Shown here: positions 50,929-62,300 of the stretch, piece by piece
Layout: the number at the start of each line of letters is the position of its first letter
Numbering within the stretch: the stretch's first letter is position 1
Source: Oscillospiraceae bacterium
Lineage (GTDB): Bacteria > Bacillota > Clostridia > Oscillospirales > Ruminococcaceae
Direction: 5' to 3'
Assembly: GCA_017427265.1 (NCBI GenBank)
Contig: JAFRTG010000021.1
Coordinates: 1 to 64,000 of the forward strand
DNA: 64,000 bases
Made by a program: the position numbers and the translations under genes
The notes under the pieces: model-generated
What the model was told of the DNA's origin: nothing
The model's database searches: none
Seen by the model: the letters and a program-made list of their open reading frames with translations, nothing else

Positions 50929-53900
50929 ATGGAAAGAATCCGAAACAGGCTGTTTGCCTGCAGCATCGCTGTGCTCACACTGCTCAGCTCGATGCCGCTG
51001 CAGACGGTCACCACCGCGTTTGCTGCTGAAGAAGCAGTCCAGAACCGCGGCGATGTCAACGGAGACGGTACGACGGACAGCGCTGATTTGGAGGCGCTGA
51101 CCAAGCTGCTCGGAGAGCATGTGGAAACACTCTTTGCCGAGGAGCAGTACGCATCCTATGACATCACCGGAGAGGGGCTTATCGACGTCAGAGACCGGTA
51201 TGCCCTTTCACAGTATCTTTCCGGTGCGGCAGAAGGCTTCCCGACAGAGTACGGAGTACAGCTGGAAGAGAACCTGACGCTCGCGCTGAAGGATGCTGTT
51301 TGCTATCCCGGCGATCAGTTCAAGATCCCGATCTCATTCGTGGACTGGAACAAGGACATCGCCGCATACGACATCGTCATCGGTTACGATACCGAGCTCA
51401 CACTGGATCATGTCGAATTCCTCTCCGGAGAGGGTCAGGCTGTGGTAGCAGCCAATTCGGCCAAGCTGACCGGCCTTTATAACGGCCAGTCCCTCTGGCG
51501 CGGAGACCTTGCAATTCTGACATTTTCCGTCAACAAAAAAGCAGAAGGCAATTTTGCCGTGCGGGTAGACGGCGCAAACGTCTTTACCTCCGGCTATAAT
51601 TACTATACTGCGGTCAAGCCGACAGCATCAGTGCATGTTTCGCCTCTTTATGAGCCGGTTGCACTGAAGGCAGATGCAGTCGGAAGCAAATCCGCAGCGT
51701 TCAGCTGGGAGATGCCGTTCGCAGATCAGGAGATCGTCAGCTACAGCATTTACCGTGACGGCGAACTGCTCGGCGAAACAGAAGAAACCCATTATCTCGA
51801 CAAGAATCTGAAGCCCGATACCGAATATGTCTATACAGTATCCGCGAAGACGGCGAACGGAGTGGATACTGCACCGTCCGATCCGTTGACCGTCCAAACG
51901 GCCGGGCCGAAGATCGCATCCGCTGCGTTCCCGGCAGATGAGATTTCCAATCTCAACAGCGATCTGGAAATCAAGCTGGAGAAGAGTGCTCCGCTGGCTT
52001 CCCTGAAGCTAACCATGACGGCACAGGACGGCAAGGTTACAGAAAACACCGTCAAGCTGGACGGCTCTGCCGTTGACGTTGTCAGCTATCACTGGGATGT
52101 GAGTAAGCTGAAGGGCGGCAAATACACCGTGAAGGCAACCGTCACGGATGTTGACGGTGCATCGGATACTGCGGAAACCGCAGCCATCGTGCACGGTGCG
52201 CCTCCGACGGCAGTTACACTGAATTCCTATGCAAGCAGCCGCAGCATTATGCTGACATGGTCGCTCGCCGTGGAAGCAGAAGCAAGCGGCTACAACATCT
52301 ACCGTCTGGCAGATGACGGCAAGACATGGGAGCTTGTGAAAAAGATTTCCGGCCGCTCGACTGTCAACTATACCGACACCAATCTGAAGGCCGGCCAGAA
52401 GTACACCTATGCTGTGACGGTTGTGGATTCGTTCGGTCTGGAGAGCGAAAAGAGCAATACCGTTTCGGCTGTTCCGGAAGAGGACGATGTCGCACCGGAG
52501 ATCACGCTGTTCAAGCCTGCATCTTCTGCGCGCGTTTCCGGCAAGCTGACAATCGAAATTCAGGCACGGGACAACAACGCAGTCCAGAAGGTCGCCTGCC
52601 TGATTTCCGCTGATGAAGGCTTGACATGGGAGGTTCTCTGCGAGAACGAAGGGGCTTCCGGCAAATGGAGCATCGACACCGCAAAATATAAGGACGGTGT
52701 GTATCAGCTCAAGGCCATGGCCTATGATGAGGATTCCCATGAGAGCAGCGGCCAGAATGTCGTTGCAATGTCCTTTGACAACACCGTTCCGGAGCAGGTA
52801 AAGAATCTGCGCACGGTGCAGCTGACTGCAACCAGCGTAACACTTGCATGGGACGATGTCTCTGACGAGGATTTCTCGCATTTTATCGTTGATGTTTCGA
52901 CCAGCTCCACTGTGAATTCCCATAAGGTAAGCCAACAGCTCGGTCTGAACCTGAACAATCTGGTTCCGGAAACAGAGTATACCGTTACGGTTTACGCAGT
53001 TGACCAGAGCGGCAACGCAGGTCCTGTTTCGGAACCGCTGAAGTTCATCTCCACCGCAGATACGACCGCACCGGTCATCACCGGCTTCTATGTTTCCTCG
53101 GAGGTTTTCTCTCCGAGCAAGGCACTGGAGGTTACGGTCTATGCGACGGATACTGCGCAGATTACGGGTGTGTTCCTTGAGTATTCGCAGGATCAGAAGA
53201 CCTGGAAAACGCTGCGCGGCACCAACGGTTCCAAGTTCACAATCAAAAGCAACGGTCTGAATGACGGCGAGGTATATCTCCGTGCCTATGCAACCGATAC
53301 CTACGGCAACAAGGGCAATCCGGATGACGCCAAGGTCTATACCGTGACGCTTGACAGCGTCAAGCCGGAAGCGCCGGAATACCTGGACGGTTCCGCAGAT
53401 GCCGTCAGTGTTTCGCTGGAATGGGGCAAGTCTCCTGCTGATGATGTTTCCGTTTACCGTATCGAGCGTTCGGTCGGTGAAGGAAGCGGAGTCTATGCTG
53501 TCATAGCGAATACCGTCAGCCTGAGCTACCGCGATTCCAATGTCAAGTCAGACGGCATCTACAATTACCGTGTTGCCGCGATCGACAAAGCCGGCAACAT
53601 CGGTGAATACAGTGATATATTGACTGTGACCTGTACGCCCGATGAGGTGAAGCCGCAGATCGTGCAGTGCTATCTTTCTGCACAGGGCATTGTCTGTGAT
53701 GCGCACCGCACCCTGCAGATTCAGGCGTATGACAACATGGCTGTCAAAACAGTGAAGGCAAATTACCGCTGCAAGGATACCGACGAGTGGAAGCCGCTGA
53801 CTGTGACGGAAGCAAGTGCCAACAGCACCAGAAGCGAAGTGCTGGTTCGTGCGGTCCTGCCGGATGACGTCATGCAGGCAGAATCCGTTACGGTTCAGAT

Positions 53901-56900
53901 GATTGCTGAGGACGAAGCCGGCAATCAGGGCACCATGGAAAAGACCTTCAAGGTTGATAACCACAATGCAGAAATCAAGAATTTTGCAGCCAAGCAGGTG
54001 GAGAATCAGATCCATCTGACATGGAACTGCGCAGACATCACCGGCGTTTCGGTGTTCCGCGTATTCCGCACCGTCAATTCCGGTCAGGAATACTGCCTGA
54101 CATCGTTCCGTCCGGAAAAGGCCGGCTCTTTTGAATTTGATGACAAGCGCATCGAAGAGAGCGGCAAATACGTCTACCGCGTTGTCGCGGTGATGAACAA
54201 CGGCAATGAGATTTCGGTTTCGCTGGATCCGATGGAGATTCAGGCTGTTCCGAAGGCTGTTCTCGAGTATACATCTGCACAGCTGCTCGGCGCCGAGTAC
54301 ATCTATGACGCAAGCAAATCCGTGAAGGCAAGTGAAATCACCAAGGTTAAACTTTCCTTCGGCGACAAGACCGTCATGACTGCTGATTCTGCTGAAAAGG
54401 CAGTTTTCAAGTACAAGTATGCAGAAGCAGGTACCTATGAGATTACGCTGACTGTTGAGAACGCTTCCGGCTTCTCCAGCAAGCTGACCGGTACCGTTAC
54501 CGTTTCCAAGGCATCTGAGATGGCTGAGGTCAAGGCAAGCGTCCGCACGACCGAAGGCAAGGCAGCTGCCTATGCAGCAGTTTATCTTGATGTCGGAACT
54601 GACCATCAGGAAAAATACGTGACGGATGAAAACGGCAATGTGACGTTTACCGCAAAGGCCGGTACGCATGAGATCGGCGCATTCGGAAACGGCTATCTGC
54701 CTGCCACCAAGACCGTCACCCTGATCGCAGGCACCTCGAATGAGGTGAACTTCTCCGTGGCAGCAGACCAGCTCGTGACCGCATCCTTTGAGGTTACGCG
54801 CATGACGCTGGCACAGATCAAGGCAGCAAACATCAATGTTGCAGATCCGGAAAACTGCCAGATGGTTGCCATCAATGTTTCTCTGGAATACAAGTCCAAA
54901 GAGCAGCCCTCTGATCACGTTACGATCTACTACGACAGAGGCACCGGTCTGACATATCTGCCGCCCACCAGCACGTACCGCTATGTTGTCCGCACAGTTA
55001 CGCCGGATATCAAGACGGTCGTTCTGATGCGTATTCCGACCAAAACACAGTTCCTTAAAGAGTTCTTCAAGGTCGATATGATCGTGATGAACAATGCTTC
55101 CTCCGAGTTCGCACTGACAGACTGCAATGTCGGTCTCCATCTGCCGAGCGGTCTGACCCTGATGGAGGATGCGATCGGCTCCAACTCGCAGTTTGTCCAT
55201 ATTGACCGCATCGACGGCAATTCCGAGAAGACCATCAGCTGGATTGTCCGCGGCGACCGTGCCGGCAACTACAACTTCAGCGCAAACTTCACCGGTACGC
55301 TGCAGCCGTTCAAGGAGCCGGTTGAGATCGACTTCCCGTCGGACAAGCCGATTCGTGTTTACGGACAGGAAGCAGCAAAGGTTTCCGTCAACATCGACCC
55401 TGTTATCCGCCGTAATCGCCTCTATATTGAGATGCTGGTGGAGAACCAGTCCCCGATCGACCTCAACAATCTTTCGACAGAAGTCGGTGATATCGTTGCA
55501 ACGACGCTGGGCGAATCTATCGGTACGCCGAAGGTTACGCCGGTTCAGACCCGATTCACCGGAAAAGACAGAATCCTGCGCGTGATTGAGACCTCGGAGC
55601 GCATCAATGTGCTGCATCCGGGCGAAAAATTCAGTGTGCTTTACAGTGTTACCAATATCGCAAACGATTACCCGATGCGCCTGCTGAAGGCACTTTCGGA
55701 ATCGCTCAGCTACTCCTCGACAAGCAGAAATGTCAGTGTCAATATCCAGCCGGTCAGCTGGGTGGATGTCAACGATCCGTTCTATGGCATTGACTTTGAC
55801 CCGGAGACTGATTTCCTGTTCCTCGTCCGCAACATGAACCGCGATGAGGTCGAGGGCGCTTCCGTGATCCTCAGCAAGCAGGAAAACGGCAAAAAGGTCA
55901 TCGTATATAACGGTACTGCTGACGAGCGCGGCCGTGTGATTGTTCCGCGCTGCGACGCAGACACCAGTTATATGGTTGAAATCCAGGCGGAAGGGTACGA
56001 GGACTACCGTGATGCACTCTACTACTTCCCGAGCAGCACTTCCTATCGTTCTGACTCCTTCACGCTGAAGGGTGACTACGAGGACAACGACTACTCCGTA
56101 ACGAATGCCTACCTGCGCAAGGAAGGCGAAGGCTCGGTCAACGTGCTCCGCAGCCCGTACACGATTACGCGCGGCGGACAGATTCCGTTTGACATCACTG
56201 TTTATGTGCGCACCAAGGCAGCAAAATTTGAGCTGCGTCAGGACACCAGAAAGATCGGCTCTGTGGAAACCGCAGGCCTGAGTGCAAAGTTTGAAGGCCT
56301 CACCCCGAATGATTTCTATGTAGGCAAGGGCGTCTTTGTACGTGTTTATACAGAGACTGGCGACTTCTTCGATACTCCGCTGAATATCAATGTTGTGACA
56401 CCTTCCAAGGAAGCGTATCAGAGCATGATTGACGACATTATTGCAATGACATCCAAGTATGACGTGAATCTGACTGTTGAGGCACCGTCTGTAATTGCAG
56501 AATGGGGCGGTGATCTTGCACTGACAATTCCGTTCCCGAATCTGGAAGATGCTGACAATATTCCGGATATGGAACTGGAGATTACCCCGACTTCCGCAAA
56601 GGCTACCATCGGTATCGGTGCGGAAAAGGAATTCAAGATCGGTAAGTATGCAGCGATTTCCTTCTCCATCGGCGTTGAATTTGAAGCCGAGATTGATCTC
56701 GACAAGAATGAAGCTTCGATTACCGGTTCAGTCAAGGCAGGCATTTCCGGTTCTGCATCCGCAACGCTGGTTCAGGTGCTTGAGCCTGTTCCGTTCTATG
56801 TCTCCATGGAGATCGGTGCTTCTCTGGAAGCATCTGCAGGCGTTTCTTATACCTTTAAATTTGATAAGCCGAGCGACAGCGGCTGGTCTTATAAGATTGA

Positions 56901-59346
56901 AGGCGAAGGCGCAATCGAGATCACACCGGCAGTCGGCCTCGGCGTTGACGGCTTTATCGGTCTTGAGGCTTACGGTACCGCCGGCCTGCATATCAGCGGC
57001 GTTCTTTCAGCTACCAATGAAAAGCCGCACATGGAGCGCATCTGGCTGGAAGGCGAAGCGGGTATCCGCGGCGAACTGCTTGACCATGAGATCTTCAAGC
57101 TGAAGATCGTCAGCGGCTCGATCCAGTTCTATCCGACAGGCTCCAACAGACCTGCACTTGCAAACGGCTACAGCCTCTATGCTGCAGACGGCAAGCCTGT
57201 TCTGGAGGAAGCATCTGACCCGTCGTTCTACCGTCCGTTTACTGCTGAGGAAATCAAGAAGGCAGGCGCATGGAACGGCAAGCTCGGTGACGGTCTGACC
57301 GCACTCCAGAGCGAGATCTCCGGCGGTTCTGCACCGGTCATTGCAAGCGACGGCACCAATGTTGTGCTTGCATGGATCGTGAAGGATACTGCACGCGGTC
57401 TCGACAACGCATCCTATGTTGTTTACTCTGTCTATGATGCTGCAGCACAGACCTGGTCTGAGCCGGTCAGCGTCGATGACAACACCAATGCAGATACCGC
57501 TCCGGTGCTCTATGCAGGTGCAGACGGCATCCGTATCGTGTATCAGGAATCCGGCAAGTCCTATGAAGCTGACGAACATCCGACTCTCGATGAGTATGCA
57601 AAGCAGCTGACCTTCAAGACCGCGAAGTTCGATGCAGCTTCCGGCAAATTCGCTGATTTCCGTACCCTGAATGTCAATGAGGCAGGCGGCTTCGCATCTG
57701 CACCGGCATTCGCACAGGCTGCGGACGGCACAACCTACCTCGTCTGGAAGACCAATGCAAACGGCCTGCTGTTCGGTACGGATTCGTCCAATGCGATCAT
57801 GTACGCAGCAGAAACCGAAGAAGGCTTCGGCGAACCGGCTGCTTTGGCAGAAAATCTCCCGGCAATCATCTCCCTGAGCTGCGGCACAGACGCAAACGGC
57901 GCACCGATTTGTGCATACGTGACCGATGCAGACAACAGCATCGCTGATCCGTCTGACCGTACACTCAATGTGGCAGCACTGAACGGTACACCGGCAGTTC
58001 TGGCAACAGGCGTTGTCGCTGCACCGAAGTTCACCGCAATCCCCGGCAAGGACGCTTCCGGTCTGGTCTGGTTCCAGGACGGCAAGCTGTTCGCATCGAC
58101 CGATCTCAGGAACGCTGAGGAAATCTTCGACGGCACGGAAGCCGGCCTGACTGAGCGTTATGAGATCGCAGGCGACAAGATTCTCTTCCTGCATTCTGTC
58201 AGCGACGGCGCTGCACTGTTCAGCGTCCAGTATGATGCAGAGGCAGGCAACTTCACCGCACCGGTCGTTCTCGAATCCGGCGAAGGCATTTACTACGAGC
58301 ATCTGGCTGCAGCAAAGCTCGGCGACGATACGCTCTACGCAATGTCCCGCTCTACAGTCGAGATGACACCGGATGACATCATCCGCAGCACAGAGCTGAC
58401 CGGCGGCATTCTGAAGGATACGCAGGACATCAGCATTGCAGATGTTCAGTTCTCCCGCAAGCAGGCTGCTGCAGGCAAGGCTCTGCCGATCACCGTGACT
58501 GTCCGCAACGACGGCACGACTGCAGCTGACAAGCTGACCCTGAAGGTTCTCGATGCTTCCGGCAAGGAGATCGCTTCCGCAGACGCAGAGGCAGCACTTG
58601 CATCCGGCGCATCCGAGGATGTGACATTTGAGCCGGTGCTCCCGGCAGATCTGGCAGCAGCAAAGTATACCGTTGCAGTCAGCGCCGCTGAGCAGGACAG
58701 AACACCTGACAACAACTGCGCAGAAATCGACCTTTCCCTGACAGACATTTCCATTCAGACAGATATCGAGTACCTCGGCAAATCCTCTCTGGTCTCGATC
58801 TTTGCACAGAATGACAGTAATGTTCCGACAAGAGCTTACGTGCATATCAAGCCGAACGCAGCAGAGGAGGAAACTCTGATGCTGGTCTCCGATGAGATCG
58901 CACCGCATACCTCCGCATTCTGGCAGATCGACGCCAAGGAAATGCTCGGCGACATCTACCACGGATTCGTTACGATTTCGGCAGAATCCGATGCACAGGA
59001 TTGCGACAGCTCCAATAACTCTGTTGTGATGGTACTGACCAAGACAGGCTTTGATCCGGCAGCATCCGGTGATATCGACTTTGACGGCGCCGTTACACTG
59101 AAGGACGCACGGCTTGCTCTGAAGGGTTATACCTATCAGATGGTACAGCTGGATGACATCGGTCTGACACCGACCCAGCAGCGCGCCGCTGACTTTAACC
59201 ACAACGGAAAGATCGACCTTCGTGAGACCCACACGATCCTGAAGTACTATGTCTATGTCTTTACTGAGGTCTTCACTGGCACAATGGACGAGTTCCTTGC
59301 TCAGGAAGCGCAGGAAGCGAATAAAGACGGAGGTGCAGAAGCATGA
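50929..59346 (+). CDS. 2805-residue secreted protein: dockerin-like, cohesin-like, FN3 and CARDB domains, C-terminal dockerin
   Basis: Signal peptide ~1-33. A dockerin-like pair of Ca-binding repeats at ~38-100 (RGDVNGDGTTDSADLEALTK; DITGEGLIDVRDRYALSQ). A cohesin-like beta domain at ~110-240 (AVCYPGDQFKIPISF, AAYDIVIGYDTELTLDHVEF). Then many fibronectin-III-like units (SAAFSWEMP, YVYTVSAKTANGVDT), a long beta region, a repeat-rich 'SAPVIASDGTNVVLAWIVKD' sensor-like part (~2130), a CARDB-like domain (~2504-2605) and a C-terminal type-I dockerin (~2712-2785: GDIDFDGAVTLKDARLALKG; DFNHNGKIDLRETHTILKYY). It should join a cell-surface cellulosome-type complex. It overlaps the next gene by 4 bp (ATGA). 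Confidence 0.85.
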   Translation: MERIRNRLFACSIAVLTLLSSMPLQTVTTAFAAEEAVQNRGDVNGDGTTDSADLEALTKLLGEHVETLFAEEQYASYDITGEGLIDVRDRYALSQYLSGAAEGFPTEYGVQLEENLTLALKDAVCYPGDQFKIPISFVDWNKDIAAYDIVIGYDTELTLDHVEFLSGEGQAVVAANSAKLTGLYNGQSLWRGDLAILTFSVNKKAEGNFAVRVDGANVFTSGYNYYTAVKPTASVHVSPLYEPVALKADAVGSKSAAFSWEMPFADQEIVSYSIYRDGELLGETEETHYLDKNLKPDTEYVYTVSAKTANGVDTAPSDPLTVQTAGPKIASAAFPADEISNLNSDLEIKLEKSAPLASLKLTMTAQDGKVTENTVKLDGSAVDVVSYHWDVSKLKGGKYTVKATVTDVDGASDTAETAAIVHGAPPTAVTLNSYASSRSIMLTWSLAVEAEASGYNIYRLADDGKTWELVKKISGRSTVNYTDTNLKAGQKYTYAVTVVDSFGLESEKSNTVSAVPEEDDVAPEITLFKPASSARVSGKLTIEIQARDNNAVQKVACLISADEGLTWEVLCENEGASGKWSIDTAKYKDGVYQLKAMAYDEDSHESSGQNVVAMSFDNTVPEQVKNLRTVQLTATSVTLAWDDVSDEDFSHFIVDVSTSSTVNSHKVSQQLGLNLNNLVPETEYTVTVYAVDQSGNAGPVSEPLKFISTADTTAPVITGFYVSSEVFSPSKALEVTVYATDTAQITGVFLEYSQDQKTWKTLRGTNGSKFTIKSNGLNDGEVYLRAYATDTYGNKGNPDDAKVYTVTLDSVKPEAPEYLDGSADAVSVSLEWGKSPADDVSVYRIERSVGEGSGVYAVIANTVSLSYRDSNVKSDGIYNYRVAAIDKAGNIGEYSDILTVTCTPDEVKPQIVQCYLSAQGIVCDAHRTLQIQAYDNMAVKTVKANYRCKDTDEWKPLTVTEASANSTRSEVLVRAVLPDDVMQAESVTVQMIAEDEAGNQGTMEKTFKVDNHNAEIKNFAAKQVENQIHLTWNCADITGVSVFRVFRTVNSGQEYCLTSFRPEKAGSFEFDDKRIEESGKYVYRVVAVMNNGNEISVSLDPMEIQAVPKAVLEYTSAQLLGAEYIYDASKSVKASEITKVKLSFGDKTVMTADSAEKAVFKYKYAEAGTYEITLTVENASGFSSKLTGTVTVSKASEMAEVKASVRTTEGKAAAYAAVYLDVGTDHQEKYVTDENGNVTFTAKAGTHEIGAFGNGYLPATKTVTLIAGTSNEVNFSVAADQLVTASFEVTRMTLAQIKAANINVADPENCQMVAINVSLEYKSKEQPSDHVTIYYDRGTGLTYLPPTSTYRYVVRTVTPDIKTVVLMRIPTKTQFLKEFFKVDMIVMNNASSEFALTDCNVGLHLPSGLTLMEDAIGSNSQFVHIDRIDGNSEKTISWIVRGDRAGNYNFSANFTGTLQPFKEPVEIDFPSDKPIRVYGQEAAKVSVNIDPVIRRNRLYIEMLVENQSPIDLNNLSTEVGDIVATTLGESIGTPKVTPVQTRFTGKDRILRVIETSERINVLHPGEKFSVLYSVTNIANDYPMRLLKALSESLSYSSTSRNVSVNIQPVSWVDVNDPFYGIDFDPETDFLFLVRNMNRDEVEGASVILSKQENGKKVIVYNGTADERGRVIVPRCDADTSYMVEIQAEGYEDYRDALYYFPSSTSYRSDSFTLKGDYEDNDYSVTNAYLRKEGEGSVNVLRSPYTITRGGQIPFDITVYVRTKAAKFELRQDTRKIGSVETAGLSAKFEGLTPNDFYVGKGVFVRVYTETGDFFDTPLNINVVTPSKEAYQSMIDDIIAMTSKYDVNLTVEAPSVIAEWGGDLALTIPFPNLEDADNIPDMELEITPTSAKATIGIGAEKEFKIGKYAAISFSIGVEFEAEIDLDKNEASITGSVKAGISGSASATLVQVLEPVPFYVSMEIGASLEASAGVSYTFKFDKPSDSGWSYKIEGEGAIEITPAVGLGVDGFIGLEAYGTAGLHISGVLSATNEKPHMERIWLEGEAGIRGELLDHEIFKLKIVSGSIQFYPTGSNRPALANGYSLYAADGKPVLEEASDPSFYRPFTAEEIKKAGAWNGKLGDGLTALQSEISGGSAPVIASDGTNVVLAWIVKDTARGLDNASYVVYSVYDAAAQTWSEPVSVDDNTNADTAPVLYAGADGIRIVYQESGKSYEADEHPTLDEYAKQLTFKTAKFDAASGKFADFRTLNVNEAGGFASAPAFAQAADGTTYLVWKTNANGLLFGTDSSNAIMYAAETEEGFGEPAALAENLPAIISLSCGTDANGAPICAYVTDADNSIADPSDRTLNVAALNGTPAVLATGVVAAPKFTAIPGKDASGLVWFQDGKLFASTDLRNAEEIFDGTEAGLTERYEIAGDKILFLHSVSDGAALFSVQYDAEAGNFTAPVVLESGEGIYYEHLAAAKLGDDTLYAMSRSTVEMTPDDIIRSTELTGGILKDTQDISIADVQFSRKQAAAGKALPITVTVRNDGTTAADKLTLKVLDASGKEIASADAEAALASGASEDVTFEPVLPADLAAAKYTVAVSAAEQDRTPDNNCAEIDLSLTDISIQTDIEYLGKSSLVSIFAQNDSNVPTRAYVHIKPNAAEEETLMLVSDEIAPHTSAFWQIDAKEMLGDIYHGFVTISAESDAQDCDSSNNSVVMVLTKTGFDPAASGDIDFDGAVTLKDARLALKGYTYQMVQLDDIGLTPTQQRAADFNHNGKIDLRETHTILKYYVYVFTEVFTGTMDEFLAQEAQEANKDGGAEA

Positions 59347-62300
59347 ATCCGAAAAAATCCAAACCCGTCTGCAGGATGCAGCGGTTTGCGGCAGCACTGA
59401 CTGCTGCCGCAATGACCGCGGCTGCAGTCCAGTCCACGGCGGCTGAGACGATTTACCGCGTCGATGCCGGATATACCGTGCCGGATGTACAGCGGGCCTT
59501 TTCCGCAGCAGAGCCGGAGCTTTCCGTCGCTGCCGTGACCACAACCGCACCGATCGTGACAACCGCCAAAGCGGCGGCTGTCACGACCGCAAAGCCGGCT
59601 GCTACGACCGCAAAGCCGGCTGCTACGACCGCGAAGCCGGCCGCTACGACCGCGAAACCGGCCGCTACGACCGCAAAGCCGGCCGCTACGACCGCAAAGC
59701 CGGCTGCTACGACTGCAAAGCCGGCCGCTACGACCGCGAAACCGGCCGCTACGACCGCGAAACCGGCCGCTACGACCTCAAAGCCGACCGCTACGACCGC
59801 GAAGCCGGCCGCTACGACCGCGAAGCCGGCCGCTACGACCGCGAAGGTGACCGGTACAACCGCGAAGGTGACCGGTACGACCGCGAAGGTGACCGGTACA
59901 ACCGCGAAGGCAACCGGTACAACCGCGAAGGCAACCGGTACGACTGCGAAGGTGACCGGTACAACCGCGAAGGCAACCGGTACGACTGCAAAGGCAACCA
60001 CGACTGCAAAAACAACGGTGACCAGTGTCACGACAACAACAGCAGTGACAACTACGGCACCGGAAATCGTATACTATACCGACAGCGAGACCGGCATAAT
60101 CTACACGCTGGAAAACGGCGGAGCAACCGTTGTGCACTGGCAGGCAAACCCTTATGATGTTGTGATTCCGGATACACTCGGCGGCTGCCCGGTTGTCTCC
60201 ATTCGGAGCAGTGCATTTGACAGCGTCCGCTATACGATGAAGAGCGTGAAATTACCGGCAGCGATGCAGGTGATTTCAGACAGCTGCTTTTCTTACTGCT
60301 ATCAGCTGGAGGAGATCATCTTCCCGGAGGATCTGAAGTCCATCGGCTCCTCTGCATTCCAGGGATGCAACTCGCTGAAGTCTGTTACGCTTCCGGAAAG
60401 CCTTGTCAGCATTTCCTCAAATGCGTTTTCCAACTGTGTGAAGCTCACAGAGGTCACGCTGCCGGAGACCCTTGTGTCAATCGGTTCCTATTGCTTTTCT
60501 TACTGCTATCAGCTTGAGCGCATCATTCTGCCGAAGGGGCTGAAAAATATCAGTGAGAGCGTATTTTACAACTGCAGATCTCTGAAAGAGATTGAAATTC
60601 CGGGCGAACTGCTTTCTGTCGGAAGCAACACGTTCAATGGCTGTGCTTCGCTGAAGAAGGTTCAGTTCTCGGAAGGAACTTTGCACATCGGTACAAATGC
60701 ATTCCAGGAATGCGTTTCTCTGGAGGAGATCACGCTTCCGGATTCGATGCAGTGCGTTGATTCCTATGCGTTTGAATACTGCAGAAGTTTGAAAACCGTG
60801 AAGGCATCTCATGCGCGCACGAATATCTATGCGTATGCATTCTACTCCTGCCCGATGCTGGAAACGGTTGCACTCGGTGACGGCGCAAACGGTGAGAATC
60901 TGTGCGAAATCAAGGAACGGGCATTCTACGAATGCGCGTCTCTGAAAAATGTACAGCTGCCTGCCTGCTATGCGGCTATGGGCGCATATGTGTTCTACAA
61001 CTGCACCAGTCTGGAAGAGATCACGCTGCCGGAAGGCCTGAACGCGATCGGCAATAGCTTCTTTGATTCGTGCAAAAACCTGAAGCAGGTGACATTCTCT
61101 GACGGTCTGGTCGGACTCGGCACTTCGGTTTTCCGCAACTGCAGAAAGCTGAAGGCCGTTGAGTTCCCGAAATCGCTGGTTTCGATTCCGGATTCTGCTT
61201 TTGAGGATTGTTCCTATCTCGAATCTGTGACGGCAGAGGGCGCATGCGCGGTCGGCTCAAGAGCATTTGAGGACTGCAGCAAACTGAAATCCGTGAAGCT
61301 CTCTCCGGAGCTGACAAGCATCGGCAGTGAAGCGTTCAGATATTGTTCGGCACTGACGGAGCTTTCTGAGTTCCCGAAGCTGGAGGAGATCGGTATAAGT
61401 GCATTTCTCGGCTGCCGCTCGCTGACCTCGTTCACGCTGCCGGATACCGTCACGGAGCTTCCCCATAATGTATTCAGCAGCTGTTCCAAGCTGAGCGGTT
61501 TGAAGCTCCCTGAAACGCTGACTAAAATCGGCGTCTGCGCATTCAATGAGTGCTCGGAACTGGAGCTGGATGCGATTCCGGATTCGGTGACGTCGATCGG
61601 TTCCAATGCATTCAACGGAATCCGCAGCCTTCGCCATGTGAAGCTGAGCCCGGATGTGACGTATGACAGCAGTGCGTTCGCCGGCGTGAACACGCTGTTC
61701 TCACTGCATATCCCGGCCGGCCAGCAGCTTTCATACGGCATGTTCAGCAACTGCCGGTACCTGCGCTATGTGACCTTTGATGATGACATTTCCAAGTATG
61801 AGCTCCCGAACGCGCTGTTCAGCGGCTGTTCCAGACTCAAGCAGGTCAGCTATCACGGTCAGTGGACGAAGATGCCGGAATACTTCTTCAGGGACTGCTC
61901 GGAGCTGGAATTCGACATTCCGAAGGAGATGCGTATTTTCGGTGATTATGCCTTCGCAAACTGCAAGCTGCTTTCGGGTGAACTGAATCTGCCGGAGAAT
62001 GTTGTCGTCAACCGTTATGCATTCGGCGGCTGCAGCAGCATCAAGAAGATCAACTTTGCCGGAACAGCCCGCACAGCGACGCTGAGTGAGAGCTGCTTCT
62101 CCGGTACCGGCATTGAAGAAATCGCGCTGCCGGAAAACGCAACTGCGATTGCGAATTCGATGTTCCAGGGATGCGCATCGCTGAAAACAGCTGTGATCCC
62201 GCCGACTGTTACAAGCATCGGCGAAAATGCATTCAGCGGATGCGGTGCGCTGGAAAGTGTTGAGATTCCGGCAAGTGTTACCTATATCGGCCAAAATGCA

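Noticed and set aside
57007-59562. Long open frame (851 codons) on the minus strand inside the dockerin giant gene
   Set aside because: Shadow of the GC-biased third positions of the real plus-strand gene; Cys-rich nonsense composition, no ribosome binding site, no family pattern. The same holds for minus-strand frames at 18295-20337, 32837-35086, 53548-55617 and 35819-37609.
59583-60002. CRISPR-like direct repeats
   Set aside because: Units are 21 bp head-to-tail without spacers and stay in frame with the LRR protein.
59453-60031. Minus-strand frame coding a FAVVAAG heptapeptide repeat
   Set aside because: Exact antisense image of the TTAKPAA minisatellite of the LRR gene, which has a start, a signal peptide and translational coupling.
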